NCBI GenBank assembly: GCA_030263665.1
Contig: SZPK01000008.1
Location: 124,001 to 188,000, forward strand
DNA length: 64,000 nucleotides
Source: Villigracilis sp024434165
Lineage (GTDB): Bacteria > Chloroflexota > Anaerolineae > Anaerolineales > Villigracilaceae
Direction: 5' to 3'
Part shown: piece after piece, positions 34,949 to 44,363 of the stretch
Numbering within the stretch: position 1 is the stretch's first letter
Layout: each line of letters opens with the position of its first letter
Translations under genes and position numbers: made by a program
Notes under the pieces: generated by a model
Told to the model about the DNA's origin: nothing
What the model saw: the letters and a program-made list of their open reading frames with translations, nothing else
The model's database searches: none

Positions 34949-35283
34949 GATTACCTCTATTTATAGACTTCTTGCAAAAGTCACTTTTTTATCTTGCTCA
35001 AGGCGGCGTCCCCGCCGCCGAGGACTGCGGCGGGGGCACTTATACAAGAGGTTTATTTTGGCTCTTTGGGATTTGATGGAGTAAAACCCTTTTTGGACAC
35101 AAAAAAACCAAAGGAAAATCCGTGTCGTCCGTGTACCGCCCCCACGTAATCCCAGAGAGCCTTTATTTTAGCGGTCTCGATACGGTCTCGCAAAGAACGC
35201 TCAACCTCTCGACAACCAGCCTCTTCCCTATTCCCTCTTCACTATTCCCTATTACCTCTTCCCTATTCCCTCTTCCCTATTCT
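34949..35283. other. 335-bp gap: two repeat blocks, no gene
   Basis: Holds the 88-bp element (34967-35053), about 150 bases with no recognisable feature, and the CCCTCTTCCCTATT tract (35215-35300). I see no coding sequence or structured RNA. Confidence 0.6.
34967..35053. repeat. Second full 88-bp element with imperfect terminal inverted repeats
   Basis: GACTTCTTGCAAAAGTCACT at one end, core GGCGGCGTCCCCGCCGCCGA plus GGACTGCGGCG, and GCACTTATACAAGAGGT at the other. It matches 11073-11160 along its whole length with a few differences. Confidence 0.85.
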
Positions 35284-35300
35284 CTACTTCTCATTCCTCA
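35215..35300. repeat. TTCCCTATTCCCTC microsatellite-like repeat at the end of radA
   Basis: About six imperfect copies of CTTCCCTATTCCCT. The repeat runs into the radA stop: on the minus strand AATGAGAAG-TAG-AGAATAGGGAAGAGG, so the last residues NEK and the stop codon share the repeat's sequence. Confidence 0.7.
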
Positions 35301-36687
35301 ACGCCGCACTCAACGCCTGATCCAACGCGCGGACCTCGATGATCTCGATCCCTTTGGGATATTCCTCACCCTTCCGCAACGCTTTCGGGATGATGGCGGT
35401 CTTGAAGCCGAGTTTCTGCGCCTCACGCAAACGCGCCACCATCTGACCGGGCATGCGCAGCTCGCCCGCCAAGCCGATCTCGCCGATCAGCACCGCATCC
35501 GCGCGGACGGGGACATCGCGCCACGAGGAAGCAATCGCAGCGGCGACCGCCAAATCGGCGGCGGGTTCGTCAATCTGGATGCCGCCCACCACGTTGACAA
35601 AGACATCCTGCTCGGCAAGTTCCAACCCGACGCGGCGCGTCAACACCGCCGTGATCAACAGCAGGCGGTTGAAGTCCACACCGTTGGGCGTGCGGCGCGC
35701 GTTACCAAACTGGGTCGGCGAGGTGAGTCCTTGAATTTCGACCAAAATCGGGCGCGTGCCTTCCATCGTCACGGCAATCGCGGAGCCTGCCGCGTTCACC
35801 AGCCGCTCCGCCAAAAACGCCTCGGACGGATTCAGCACCTCACTCAAGCCGCCTTCGCGCATCTCGAATACGCCCACCTCCGAGGTTGCGCCGAAGCGGT
35901 TCTTCACCGAGCGCAGCAGACGATACGCCTGGAAGCGGTCGCCCTCCAAATAAAGCACCGTGTCCACGATATGCTCCAGCACGCGCGGACCGGCAATCGC
36001 GCCTTCTTTTGTCACATGCCCGATCATGAACACCGTCACGCCGCTGGACTTTGCCAACTCCCGCAGCTGCGATGAACACTCGCGCACCTGCGAAACCGAC
36101 CCCGCCGACGAATCCAACTCGGAGAGATACGTGGTCTGGATGGAGTCAACAATCAGCAGGTCGGGCTTGGAAGCGTGGACGTGATTCAAAATCACTTCGA
36201 GGTTGGTTTCCGTCACCAGCAAAAGATTCTTCGGCAAATCCTTCCCGCCATTGAACAGGCGCGAGGCGCGCATTTTGATCTGCCGCTCCGACTCCTCGCC
36301 TGACACGTACAGCACGCGCTGGACTTTCGCCATCTCCATCGCCATTTGCAGCATGAGCGTGGATTTGCCGATGCCCGGGTCGCCGCCCACGAGGACGATG
36401 GAGCCGTGAACGATGCCGCCGCCGAGCACGCGCGCGAACTCGCCGATGGGCAGGTGAACGCGATCCTCCGCCTCACCGCTGACCTCGGAGATGGGACGCG
36501 GTTCCGATCTGCCCGTCAGCCCGCGGACGTTTCCCGCTCCCTTCCTGGAGACGGGTTCATCGTGGATGACTTCCTCGATCATGCTGTCGAACGCCCCGCA
36601 CTGCGGACATTTGCCCATGTACGATGCAGACACTCGTCCGCATTGCTGGCAGACGTATCGGGTGTGGGATTTTGTTTTTGCCATCAA
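35284..36687 (-). CDS. radA: DNA repair protein RadA/Sms
   Basis: 467 residues, full length. A branch-migration ATPase in recombination. N-terminal zinc finger YVCQQCGRVSASYMGKCPQCG; Walker A GGDPGIGKST near residue 107; Walker B LLIVDSIQT; the RadA-specific KNRFG motif in LRSVKNRFGATSEVG; and the Lon-like C-terminal domain from about 300. The C-terminal end abuts a repeat. Upstream of its start lies a palindromic repeat and then the homoserine dehydrogenase gene on the same strand. Confidence 0.96.
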   Translation of the reverse strand: MMAKTKSHTRYVCQQCGRVSASYMGKCPQCGAFDSMIEEVIHDEPVSRKGAGNVRGLTGRSEPRPISEVSGEAEDRVHLPIGEFARVLGGGIVHGSIVLVGGDPGIGKSTLMLQMAMEMAKVQRVLYVSGEESERQIKMRASRLFNGGKDLPKNLLLVTETNLEVILNHVHASKPDLLIVDSIQTTYLSELDSSAGSVSQVRECSSQLRELAKSSGVTVFMIGHVTKEGAIAGPRVLEHIVDTVLYLEGDRFQAYRLLRSVKNRFGATSEVGVFEMREGGLSEVLNPSEAFLAERLVNAAGSAIAVTMEGTRPILVEIQGLTSPTQFGNARRTPNGVDFNRLLLITAVLTRRVGLELAEQDVFVNVVGGIQIDEPAADLAVAAAIASSWRDVPVRADAVLIGEIGLAGELRMPGQMVARLREAQKLGFKTAIIPKALRKGEEYPKGIEIIEVRALDQALSAALRNEK

Positions 36688-36691
36688 ATTA

Positions 36692-36735
36692 CTCCCCCCT
36701 CTCCTTTTAGGAGAGGGGACGGGGGTGAGGTTGGG
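36692..36735. repeat. CTCACCCC-family palindrome upstream of radA
   Basis: CCCCCCTCTCCTTTTAGGAG followed by AGGGGACGGGGGTGAGG. Same family as the copies inside valS. It lies five bases before the radA start codon, where it could affect ribosome access. Confidence 0.8.
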
Positions 36736-36767
36736 TGCGGTCAGTATAACAGAATTTTTGTTCTGTT

Positions 36768-37802
36768 TTACCTCACCACATTCACAAAATCGGCAAACAG
36801 ACCGTACGCGGTTTCTTCGGGTCCGCCCTTCAGCCCTGCGCGTTCGGTGACCGTGATCGAATAATCGGGCAACACGTCGGTTCTGAATGTCAACCCTGTT
36901 GACGAGCCCATCATGCCATACAGCGGGGACAACGGCTCGACCAGTTCGGGAGCAACGCGGGCTTTGATCTGATTCCCAGTCCGTTCCGCCGAAGCGACCA
37001 GTTTCCAGCGCTTCCCTTCCGCTTGTGCCTGTTTCACCATCCCCGGCGTGATCTCCCGTATGCCTTTTCGCTCCGCATCCTGCGGCTTGAATGGGGTATC
37101 CATCAACACAGTCACCAGCGCGGCAACCTTGACCGCCGCATCCCAGCCGTCCACGTCACCGGAGGGATCGGTCTCCGCGATGCCGATGCTTTGACAATAC
37201 TTTACCGCATCGTCGAACGTCTCGCCGTCTTCCATGCGCGAGAGGATCAGGTTCGTCGTGGCGTTGATGATGCCCTTGAACGAAATCAACTCGGCAAGCG
37301 GCATCGCTTCGCGGAAAGTGGAAAAGACGGGCGTCCCACCCAGCACGGTGGACTCGAAAAGAAATTTCCTCCCTTTTGAATTTGCCAGCGCAGTCAATTC
37401 TCGATAACCATGAACCACTGTTCCTTTGTTCGCTGTGATCGCGTGCATGCCTGCTTCCAACGCCGCGCGGACGTGATCAATGGCGGGCTGCCCGGTCTCG
37501 TAGTTGACAGGGGAATTTTCGAACATGATGGTGGCTTGGGAGTGTTGAATTACAGAAAGAGAATTGGAGACTGGAGAATTGGAGATTGGGTCAATGGACT
37601 TTCCACTTTCCACTTTTTCCAGCGCTTGTTGAACATCGAGACCGTTTGGGTTTACTGCATGTCCATGTCTACCGGTGGCAACGCCTGTGATCGAATATGT
37701 GACGCCGTATTTTGCCTGGAGCAATTCACGCTTGCGTTCGAGCAGGTGGACCAGCGCGCGGGCAACGTTGCCAAAGCCGATGAAGCAAAGGTTGTGGTGC
37801 AT
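36768..37802 (-). CDS. hom: Homoserine dehydrogenase with in-frame repeat insertion
   Basis: 344 residues; reduces aspartate semialdehyde to homoserine. NAD(P) motif CFIGFGNVARAL, the TANKGTVVHGYREL lysine segment, GIINATTNLILSRM and GDVDGWDAAVKVAALV are diagnostic. It is the short form without an ACT domain. Residues about 63-90, between the Rossmann part and the next strand, include ISNSPVSNSLSVIQ, which matches no family member I know and coincides with a DNA repeat shared with valS. Start at ATG 37802, where homology begins; the upstream in-frame ATG lies in a repeat. No thrC/thrB nearby. Confidence 0.92.
   Translation of the reverse strand: MHHNLCFIGFGNVARALVHLLERKRELLQAKYGVTYSITGVATGRHGHAVNPNGLDVQQALEKVESGKSIDPISNSPVSNSLSVIQHSQATIMFENSPVNYETGQPAIDHVRAALEAGMHAITANKGTVVHGYRELTALANSKGRKFLFESTVLGGTPVFSTFREAMPLAELISFKGIINATTNLILSRMEDGETFDDAVKYCQSIGIAETDPSGDVDGWDAAVKVAALVTVLMDTPFKPQDAERKGIREITPGMVKQAQAEGKRWKLVASAERTGNQIKARVAPELVEPLSPLYGMMGSSTGLTFRTDVLPDYSITVTERAGLKGGPEETAYGLFADFVNVVR
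37561..37589. repeat. GGAGACTGGAGAATTGGAGATT repeat inside hom
   Basis: Same unit as at 461-486 inside valS and near 26516-26546. In the hom frame it encodes part of PISNSPVSNS without a stop. Confidence 0.75.
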
Positions 37803-37820
37803 GGGGGGAACTCCTGATTC

Positions 37821-37878
37821 AGTTGAAGGTTGCAGGTCGAAGGTTGGGATCATTAAAACTTGGAACTTTCAACCTTCA
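37821..37878. repeat. GTTGAAGGTTGCAGG hairpin repeat
   Basis: AGTTGAAGGTTGCAGGTCGAAGG and AACTTTCAACCTTCAGCG form an imperfect hairpin between hom and the SCO1664 gene; related to 34697-34752 and 61033-61080. Confidence 0.6.
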
Positions 37879-37885
37879 GCGGGTC

Positions 37886-38587
37886 TTAGATTGGCGGGTA
37901 CGGATACGCTCTGCGTCCCTGCGGAGGGCGGGGAAAAACCCGGGACGAGCACAAGGCTTCGGCGCGGTTCAAGAGGGCGCGAATCTCCCTCGGGCTGAGA
38001 TAAGGCTCGAAGAGGGCGGAACAACTTTCAAGCGAGGAAAGAGGCGCGAGCAATTCGTCCGGAATCCTTTGCCCGGCAAAGTCCCACAGCACGGTGCGGA
38101 GTTTATATTCTTCGTGAAAACAAATCCCGTGATCAATGGCATAAAGATGGCGCGTGCCGTCCTCGAAAAAAATGTGACTGCCCTTGCGGTCGGCGTTGTT
38201 GGCGGCGAGGTCGAAGAGCGCGACGGGACGGAGTTTTTGTTTGTCTTCGGGCGTGAAGTTGAAGTAGTGATATTCGACGTCGTATTCGATGTATTGCTGG
38301 AGCGAACCGGGACCGTGCGGACCATCCTCCCGATAGACGGTGATCGGCACGATGTGAAAGCCGAGCGCTTCGCTCAGTTGATACGCGGCGGCTTCGCGCA
38401 ACGCCAGCGTATTATCGGGAAAGTCCCACAACGGCTGTTCGCCTTTGCTGGGTTTGTACACGGCTTTGATGGTTTCCCCTGCATGATGCACATCCACGAG
38501 GAAGGTGTAGTTCGAACCGAGCATGAACTGACCGCGGAGTTCGTAGTCGCCGTGGGTGAGGATGTTCTTCGTGTTGGGGGAATTCAT
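37886..38587 (-). CDS. SCO1664 family protein
   Basis: 233 residues with remote PI3/PI4-kinase-like catalytic pattern: TIKAVYKPSKGEQPLWDFP (nucleotide lysine), PLREAAAYQLSEALG-type segment as LALREAAAYQLSEALGF, ALFDLAANNADRKGSHI, and HLYAIDHGICFHEEYKLRTVLW. In Actinobacteria the family is typically encoded next to a DUF3090 gene, exactly as here, but its biochemical role is not established. ATG at 38587 has no obvious ribosome site; the 60 bases ahead are a dispersed repeat. Second gene of a likely two-gene unit. Confidence 0.88.
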   Translation of the reverse strand: MNSPNTKNILTHGDYELRGQFMLGSNYTFLVDVHHAGETIKAVYKPSKGEQPLWDFPDNTLALREAAAYQLSEALGFHIVPITVYREDGPHGPGSLQQYIEYDVEYHYFNFTPEDKQKLRPVALFDLAANNADRKGSHIFFEDGTRHLYAIDHGICFHEEYKLRTVLWDFAGQRIPDELLAPLSSLESCSALFEPYLSPREIRALLNRAEALCSSRVFPRPPQGRRAYPYPPI

Positions 38588-38643
38588 AGTGGTCGAAAGT
38601 CAAAGGTCAAAGGTCTTTAACTTTCGACCCTCGACCTTTGGCT
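38588..38643. repeat. GGTCGAAAGTCAAAGGTC palindromic repeat
   Basis: GTCGAAAGTCAAAGGTCAAAGG and CTTTCGACCCTCGACCTTTGG, same family as 34697-34752. Separates the DUF3090 and SCO1664 genes. Confidence 0.75.
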
Positions 38644-38648
38644 TGGTT

Positions 38649-39176
38649 TTAATGCAGGTGCCCGTTCTTCTTCGGGCAGAAATGCCCTTCCGGCTCCATG
38701 GGCTGGCCGCACTGCGGGCAGACGGGGCGCCCGCGCGAGGAAACTTCCTGTCCCCAGCGGGCGAGGCGGCGCAATTGCGTGCGCGTCGCCCAGAAGCGCA
38801 CCTGCGCGGCAGATTCGACATCCTGTTCCTCGGTCACCAATTCCTTGGTAAAGATGACGACGCGGTCGCGTTCGCGGTCGTAGCCCAAACCGATCTCCCC
38901 GGCGCGAAAGAGCGGGTCCACGGGCGGGTGGATGCGCATGGCGTCTTCTACATAATCGCCGGAGGCTTCCTCCAAATGCGGGTTCTGCTGGCTGATCTGG
39001 GCGAGGAACTGTTCGATGCCGATGGCAAGCGAGATCAACTGCGCCTTTTCGATGATGATGGTGATGGTGCGCGTATCCTGATAGGCTTGCAAATAAAAGA
39101 CGCGCTGACCGGGTTTGCCGATGGCGTCTGCTGTGATATGGTCACAGGGATCAACGTCAATTTCAAAACGGGGCAT
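38649..39176 (-). CDS. DUF3090 family protein with C-terminal zinc-ribbon
   Basis: 175 residues. IGKPGQRVFYLQAYQDTRTITIIIEKAQ and FRAGEIGLGYDRERDRVVI are typical DUF3090 wording. The C-terminus VCPQCGQPMEPEGHFCPKKNGH is a zinc-ribbon-like C-x2-C / C-x5-H segment, and HLH ends the protein. Co-occurrence with SCO1664-family genes is known across Actinobacteria and Chloroflexota, suggesting the two act together; what they do is unknown. Divergent from the mutase gene. Confidence 0.9.
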   Translation of the reverse strand: MPRFEIDVDPCDHITADAIGKPGQRVFYLQAYQDTRTITIIIEKAQLISLAIGIEQFLAQISQQNPHLEEASGDYVEDAMRIHPPVDPLFRAGEIGLGYDRERDRVVIFTKELVTEEQDVESAAQVRFWATRTQLRRLARWGQEVSSRGRPVCPQCGQPMEPEGHFCPKKNGHLH

Positions 39177-39184
39177 AATCTACC

Positions 39185-39212
39185 TTTGCCGGCGAGTATA
39201 CCATTGTATAAT
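39185..39212 (+). promoter_or_regulatory. Promoter of the methylmalonyl-CoA mutase gene
   Basis: TTTGCC (39185-39190) and a perfect TATAAT (39207-39212) are 16 bases apart; AAAGGAG at 39228-39234 is five bases before the ATG. Confidence 0.65.
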
Positions 39213-39239
39213 GTCAGCACCTCTGCCAAAGGAGATGCC

Positions 39240-40919
<1,680 letters not shown>

Positions 40920-40937
40920 AGTTAGAGGTTGCAGGTT

Positions 40938-40977
40938 AACGTGGAAGCGGCGTTCAGGTCGTTTCCACGTTTTTGTT
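40938..40977 (+). terminator. Terminator of the mutase gene
   Basis: AACGTGGAAGCGG and CGTTTCCACGTT pair imperfectly, followed by TTTGTTT. It overlaps the 3' end of the convergent transporter gene. Confidence 0.7.
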
Positions 40978-42378
40978 TCGCCGCACTGCCAACAACTTTT
41001 GAATCCGCTGGTATTTCTCGCGCGAGAGCGGGTACGTCCATGCCAGGATGATCGTGCCCAGCAGAATCGCCGCGCCGATGAACGAGACCATCACGCGAAT
41101 CATGAACACCGCCGACCCCGTCTGCTGGAATTGGTTCGCGCCTTCAGGGGGAACCTGATAACCCGACCAGCCCAAAATTTGCAGCGTCACAAAAATGACC
41201 AGCGCGCCCGTAAGTTTGCGAATCAAAGTGCGGATGCCGTAGTAGATTCCCTCCCGCCGCCTGCCGGTGCGGAGTTCGTCCCATTCGATCACATCGGGGA
41301 GAATCGAATCGGGCAGGATGTACGCGGCAGAGACGCCGACGCCCGCCAGCGCGGCAATGACCAGCAGGTAGCCGGTTTCGCCGGGCTGGATGGTGAAGAT
41401 CATCACTTCGACGAGAATCCAGGCGGTCATGCCGGCGATGTACGCCCGGATTTTGTTATGCCGCCTCGCAAACCACAACCAGAATGGAACGCACAGCACG
41501 CATACAAACATCAACACTCCAAAGAACGCGGATTCAAGCGCGAGGTTCACGCCCAGGACGTTCACCCCTGCCAGCAAATCCCCCTGCGCCACCCAATACA
41601 GGAGGAAGAACGGGAAGGTGATGGCGATCATATCCACCGCCGACCAGTTGAACATATAAATTCCAACCGCATAGCGGAACGGCACATTTTCCCACGCGAG
41701 TTTCAGACTCTCGCGGAAGGAGAGCGTCTCCTGCTCACCGCTGGAGCCAAACCGCTCGCGTACGATCAACCCGATCAGAAAGAGCGGAAGCGACCCAATC
41801 GCTCCGAAGACCGCGCCCGCGGTCATGAATCCCTGTTGCTGCGAGCCGCCGCCCAGCATCACTGCATCCACGATCATGGGCGCAGTGATCACCACCGTCA
41901 TGGCGGAGAGCAGTTGGAAGACCGTGCGAAAACTCGAAAGCGAAGTCCGCTCATCGTAGTCCTGGGTTAACTCCGGGGTCAATGAAAGAAACGGGACCGA
42001 TACCAGCGTGGTCAGCGTGTCGGAGATCATGAAAGCGACGGTCACATAGATCAACAGCCCGATCTGACTCTCCCAGTCCGGCGCGGACCACAGCATGACA
42101 AAACTCAACCCGAACGGGAAGGCAAACCACAAAAGGAAGGGTCTGCGCCTCCCCAGTCTGGATTTGACGCGGTCGCTCAGAATCCCAATGATGGGATCAT
42201 TGACAGCGTCCCAGGCGATGCCGACCAGCGCGCCGAGCGAGGCAAGGTGCGGCTCGATACCCACCACATCGGTGAGATAGATGGCATAGAAAATGGAGCG
42301 CATCATGCCAATGCTCGAAATCCCCCAGTCGCCGGAACCGTATAAAAGTTTGAGCCAGAACGGAAGACGTCTTTTCAC
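40954..42378 (-). CDS. GPH-family sugar:cation symporter (MFS)
   Basis: 474 residues, about twelve membrane helices. The glycoside-pentoside-hexuronide type is recognised by LLYGSGDWGISSIG near the start, GIAWDAVNDPIIGILSDRVKSRLGRRRPFLLW (loop 2-3), SVPFLSLTPELTQDYDERTSLSSFR, and ILPDVIEWDELRTGRRREGIYYG in the second half. These carriers couple glycoside or uronide uptake to Na+ or H+. GTG start at 42378 with AAGGA upstream. No glycosidase gene adjoins, so the sugar cannot be inferred. Confidence 0.9.
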   Translation of the reverse strand: MKRRLPFWLKLLYGSGDWGISSIGMMRSIFYAIYLTDVVGIEPHLASLGALVGIAWDAVNDPIIGILSDRVKSRLGRRRPFLLWFAFPFGLSFVMLWSAPDWESQIGLLIYVTVAFMISDTLTTLVSVPFLSLTPELTQDYDERTSLSSFRTVFQLLSAMTVVITAPMIVDAVMLGGGSQQQGFMTAGAVFGAIGSLPLFLIGLIVRERFGSSGEQETLSFRESLKLAWENVPFRYAVGIYMFNWSAVDMIAITFPFFLLYWVAQGDLLAGVNVLGVNLALESAFFGVLMFVCVLCVPFWLWFARRHNKIRAYIAGMTAWILVEVMIFTIQPGETGYLLVIAALAGVGVSAAYILPDSILPDVIEWDELRTGRRREGIYYGIRTLIRKLTGALVIFVTLQILGWSGYQVPPEGANQFQQTGSAVFMIRVMVSFIGAAILLGTIILAWTYPLSREKYQRIQKLLAVRRNKNVETT

Positions 42379-42405
42379 GACGTATTTTCCTTGTCTCCAA
42401 ATAAC

Positions 42406-42508
42406 TTAACTCACCTTACGCGGCAGGGGTGACCCTTTCTTGCAGATAGGCTGTCTGTTTTGCCCAAACGGGTTGCCCTATACGACGAAATCGTGTAAGG
42501 TGAGTTAA
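42406..42508. mobile_element. 103-bp MITE-like element with 14-bp perfect terminal inverted repeats
   Basis: TTAACTCACCTTAC at 42406-42419 is exactly inverted as GTAAGGTGAGTTAA at 42495-42508. The 75 bases between encode nothing. Both ends are TTAA, which could be the last bases of the inverted repeat or a TTAA target duplication. It fills the divergent gap between the transporter and exonuclease genes. Confidence 0.7.
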
Positions 42509-42610
42509 CATTCGCGCAAGTGTAGCACGAAACCCGTTCATTTTTCGTTCGCAAACGAAGCCGGGCAGCGAATGCCGCCTCTGTGAGCGTTTAGCGATAA
42601 AATTGACCGC

Positions 42611-43855
42611 ATGTCCTCGCTTGCAGACAAATTGAAGTCGCTCGGCGTCAAGACGGCGAACACGCTTCCTTCCAAGCCGAAGGCTGGGAACTGGTCCATT
42701 GACTCGGTCGTCGCCGGAAGCGTTGCCTCCACCCCGCGCGGCGATACATTCGTCTCCGAGCAGGTCTTCGGGGCGGAGTACCTGCACGGGGATGTATCCC
42801 CCTACTCCTCATTTCCGCTTGAGTTCATTTCACAATGGGCAAACGACCCGCGCATCGCGGAAATGCCCATCCATAAATTCGCATTCCTGGATACGGAAAC
42901 GTCCGGCATCTCCGGCGGGACGGGCACGCTTGCCTTTCTCGTCGGCGCGGCGCGCTTTGTGGAAGGGCAGCTCGTCCTGAAGCAGTTCTTTCTGCGCGAC
43001 CCCTCCGAAGAGCCCGCCATGCTCGAAGCGTTGATTCACTTCCTTGCGCCGTGTGAGGGACTGGTCACATTCAACGGCAAAGCCTTCGACGCGCCGCTCC
43101 TCGTCACCCGGTATTCCCTGCACCGCATCCCCGTCCCCTTCAAGGGTTACGCCCACATTGACTTGCTGCCGCTGGCGCGCAGGCTCTGGCGCGACAGGCT
43201 CCCTTCGCGCGCCTTGAAGTATCTCGAAGAGCACGTGCTCGGCTTCACGCGGACTTCGGAGGAGGTTCCGGGTTACGAGATTCCCTGGCTGTATTTCGAT
43301 TACCTGCGCAGCGGCGACGCGCGTCCGCTGGGCGGTGTGTTCTATCACAACGCGATGGATGTGGTGGCAATGGCGGCTTTGCTGGGACATGTCAGCGAAC
43401 TGCTGGCAGACCCGTTCAACGGGCGGGTGGAACACGGTCTCGACTTCATTGCGCTCGGCAAACTGTACGAGGACCTCGGTCATTGGGACGAGGCGGCGCG
43501 TCTCTTCGAGCGCGGACTCGAACTCATCCATTCGGGCGGCTCAGGGCTGGGGTTGGAAGAAGCAGATTTCGGCGTGGCGGTGAAGCGTCTTTCCATCCTG
43601 CAGAAAAAGCGCGGAGACCTGGATCGAGCCGTAAAGTTGTGGGAGGCGGCGGCGGGCAAAGGTCACATTTACGCGCATATCGAACTGGCAAAGTATTACG
43701 AACACAAGCTGCGCGATGTGCAGGCGTCCATCCGGTGGGCGCGTTCGGCGCGCAGGGAGGTGGAGCAGGCGGACCTGCCCGGGTACATTCGCAAACACTG
43801 GCTGAATGAAATTGACCGCCGGCTTGCGCGGCTTCAAAGAAAAGCGGGTTTATAA
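42611..43855 (+). CDS. YprB-type ribonuclease-H-like exonuclease with TPR-like tail
   Basis: 414 residues. After a variable N-terminus, FAFLDTETSGISGGTGTLAFLVGAA is the DEDD exonuclease motif I, LVTFNGKAFDAPLLVTR motif II, and GVFYHNAMDVVAMAAL the late H/D-containing motif. From about residue 275 helical repeats (ALGKLYEDLGHWDEAARLFERGLEL) resemble TPRs. Probably acts on DNA or RNA ends; precise substrate unknown. No ribosome site; TAAAAT at 42598-42603 ends seven bases before the ATG, so the message may be leaderless. Confidence 0.87.
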   Translation: MSSLADKLKSLGVKTANTLPSKPKAGNWSIDSVVAGSVASTPRGDTFVSEQVFGAEYLHGDVSPYSSFPLEFISQWANDPRIAEMPIHKFAFLDTETSGISGGTGTLAFLVGAARFVEGQLVLKQFFLRDPSEEPAMLEALIHFLAPCEGLVTFNGKAFDAPLLVTRYSLHRIPVPFKGYAHIDLLPLARRLWRDRLPSRALKYLEEHVLGFTRTSEEVPGYEIPWLYFDYLRSGDARPLGGVFYHNAMDVVAMAALLGHVSELLADPFNGRVEHGLDFIALGKLYEDLGHWDEAARLFERGLELIHSGGSGLGLEEADFGVAVKRLSILQKKRGDLDRAVKLWEAAAGKGHIYAHIELAKYYEHKLRDVQASIRWARSARREVEQADLPGYIRKHWLNEIDRRLARLQRKAGL

Positions 43856-43882
43856 TTGATCATCACGCTCGAGGAGGAGCAG

Positions 43883-44299
43883 ATGCTTCAGATAAATATT
43901 TCGCAGGAAACGGGGGACGTCCCTGTTACCGTGATCGGGGTGGCGGGGCAGTTGGACGGGCAAACCTATCAGGAATTGATCCGCTCCGCCCAGGAGGCGC
44001 ACCGGAGCGGGGCAAAAAACTTCCTGTTGGATTTGAGCGAACTGACTTACATTTCCAGCGCGGGATTGGTGGCGCTGCATACCATCGCGCTCTTCATGCG
44101 CGGCGAAGAAATCCCCGACCCCGAACATGGCTGGGCGGCGCTCAAATCCGTTGATCGTTCGCGCGCAAGCGGTTTGCAGAAGCATGTCAAACTGTTGAAC
44201 CCGGCTCCGCAGGTCGCCAACGTGCTGGATATGGTGGGGTATACGGCCATCTTCGAGATTTTTAACGACCGCAAAAAAGCGCTCGAATCCTATCGGTAA
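43883..44299 (+). CDS. STAS-domain protein (anti-sigma-factor-antagonist-like), first copy
   Basis: 138 residues. VTVIGVAGQLDGQTYQELI and NFLLDLSELTYISSAGLVALHTIA are the STAS core; the serine of SSAGL is where SpoIIAA-type proteins are phosphorylated. Between helix 1 and the next strand there is an extra loop of about 25 residues (FMRGEEIPDPEHGW...), shared with the paralogue at 45668. The shared tail H-V-K-L-L-x-P-x-P-x-V is also unusual. GAGGAGGAGC precedes the ATG. It flanks the ferric-reductase-like gene, so it may be part of a membrane-redox regulatory module. Confidence 0.88.
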   Translation: MLQINISQETGDVPVTVIGVAGQLDGQTYQELIRSAQEAHRSGAKNFLLDLSELTYISSAGLVALHTIALFMRGEEIPDPEHGWAALKSVDRSRASGLQKHVKLLNPAPQVANVLDMVGYTAIFEIFNDRKKALESYR

Positions 44300-44363
44300 C
44301 GCGCCGACCAACAGCGATGCCTGCCCGCATCGCTGTTGATTTATTGTTATCAAGGTGATTAAC

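Noticed and set aside
35215..35300. Possible CRISPR array (regular short repeats)
   Set aside because: Units are 13-15 bases with no unique spacers; it is a microsatellite-like tract.
38556..39239. Long in-frame extension upstream of the methylmalonyl-CoA mutase start
   Set aside because: It runs antisense through the DUF3090 gene and the promoter region; AAAGGAG and the family N-terminus place the start at 39240.
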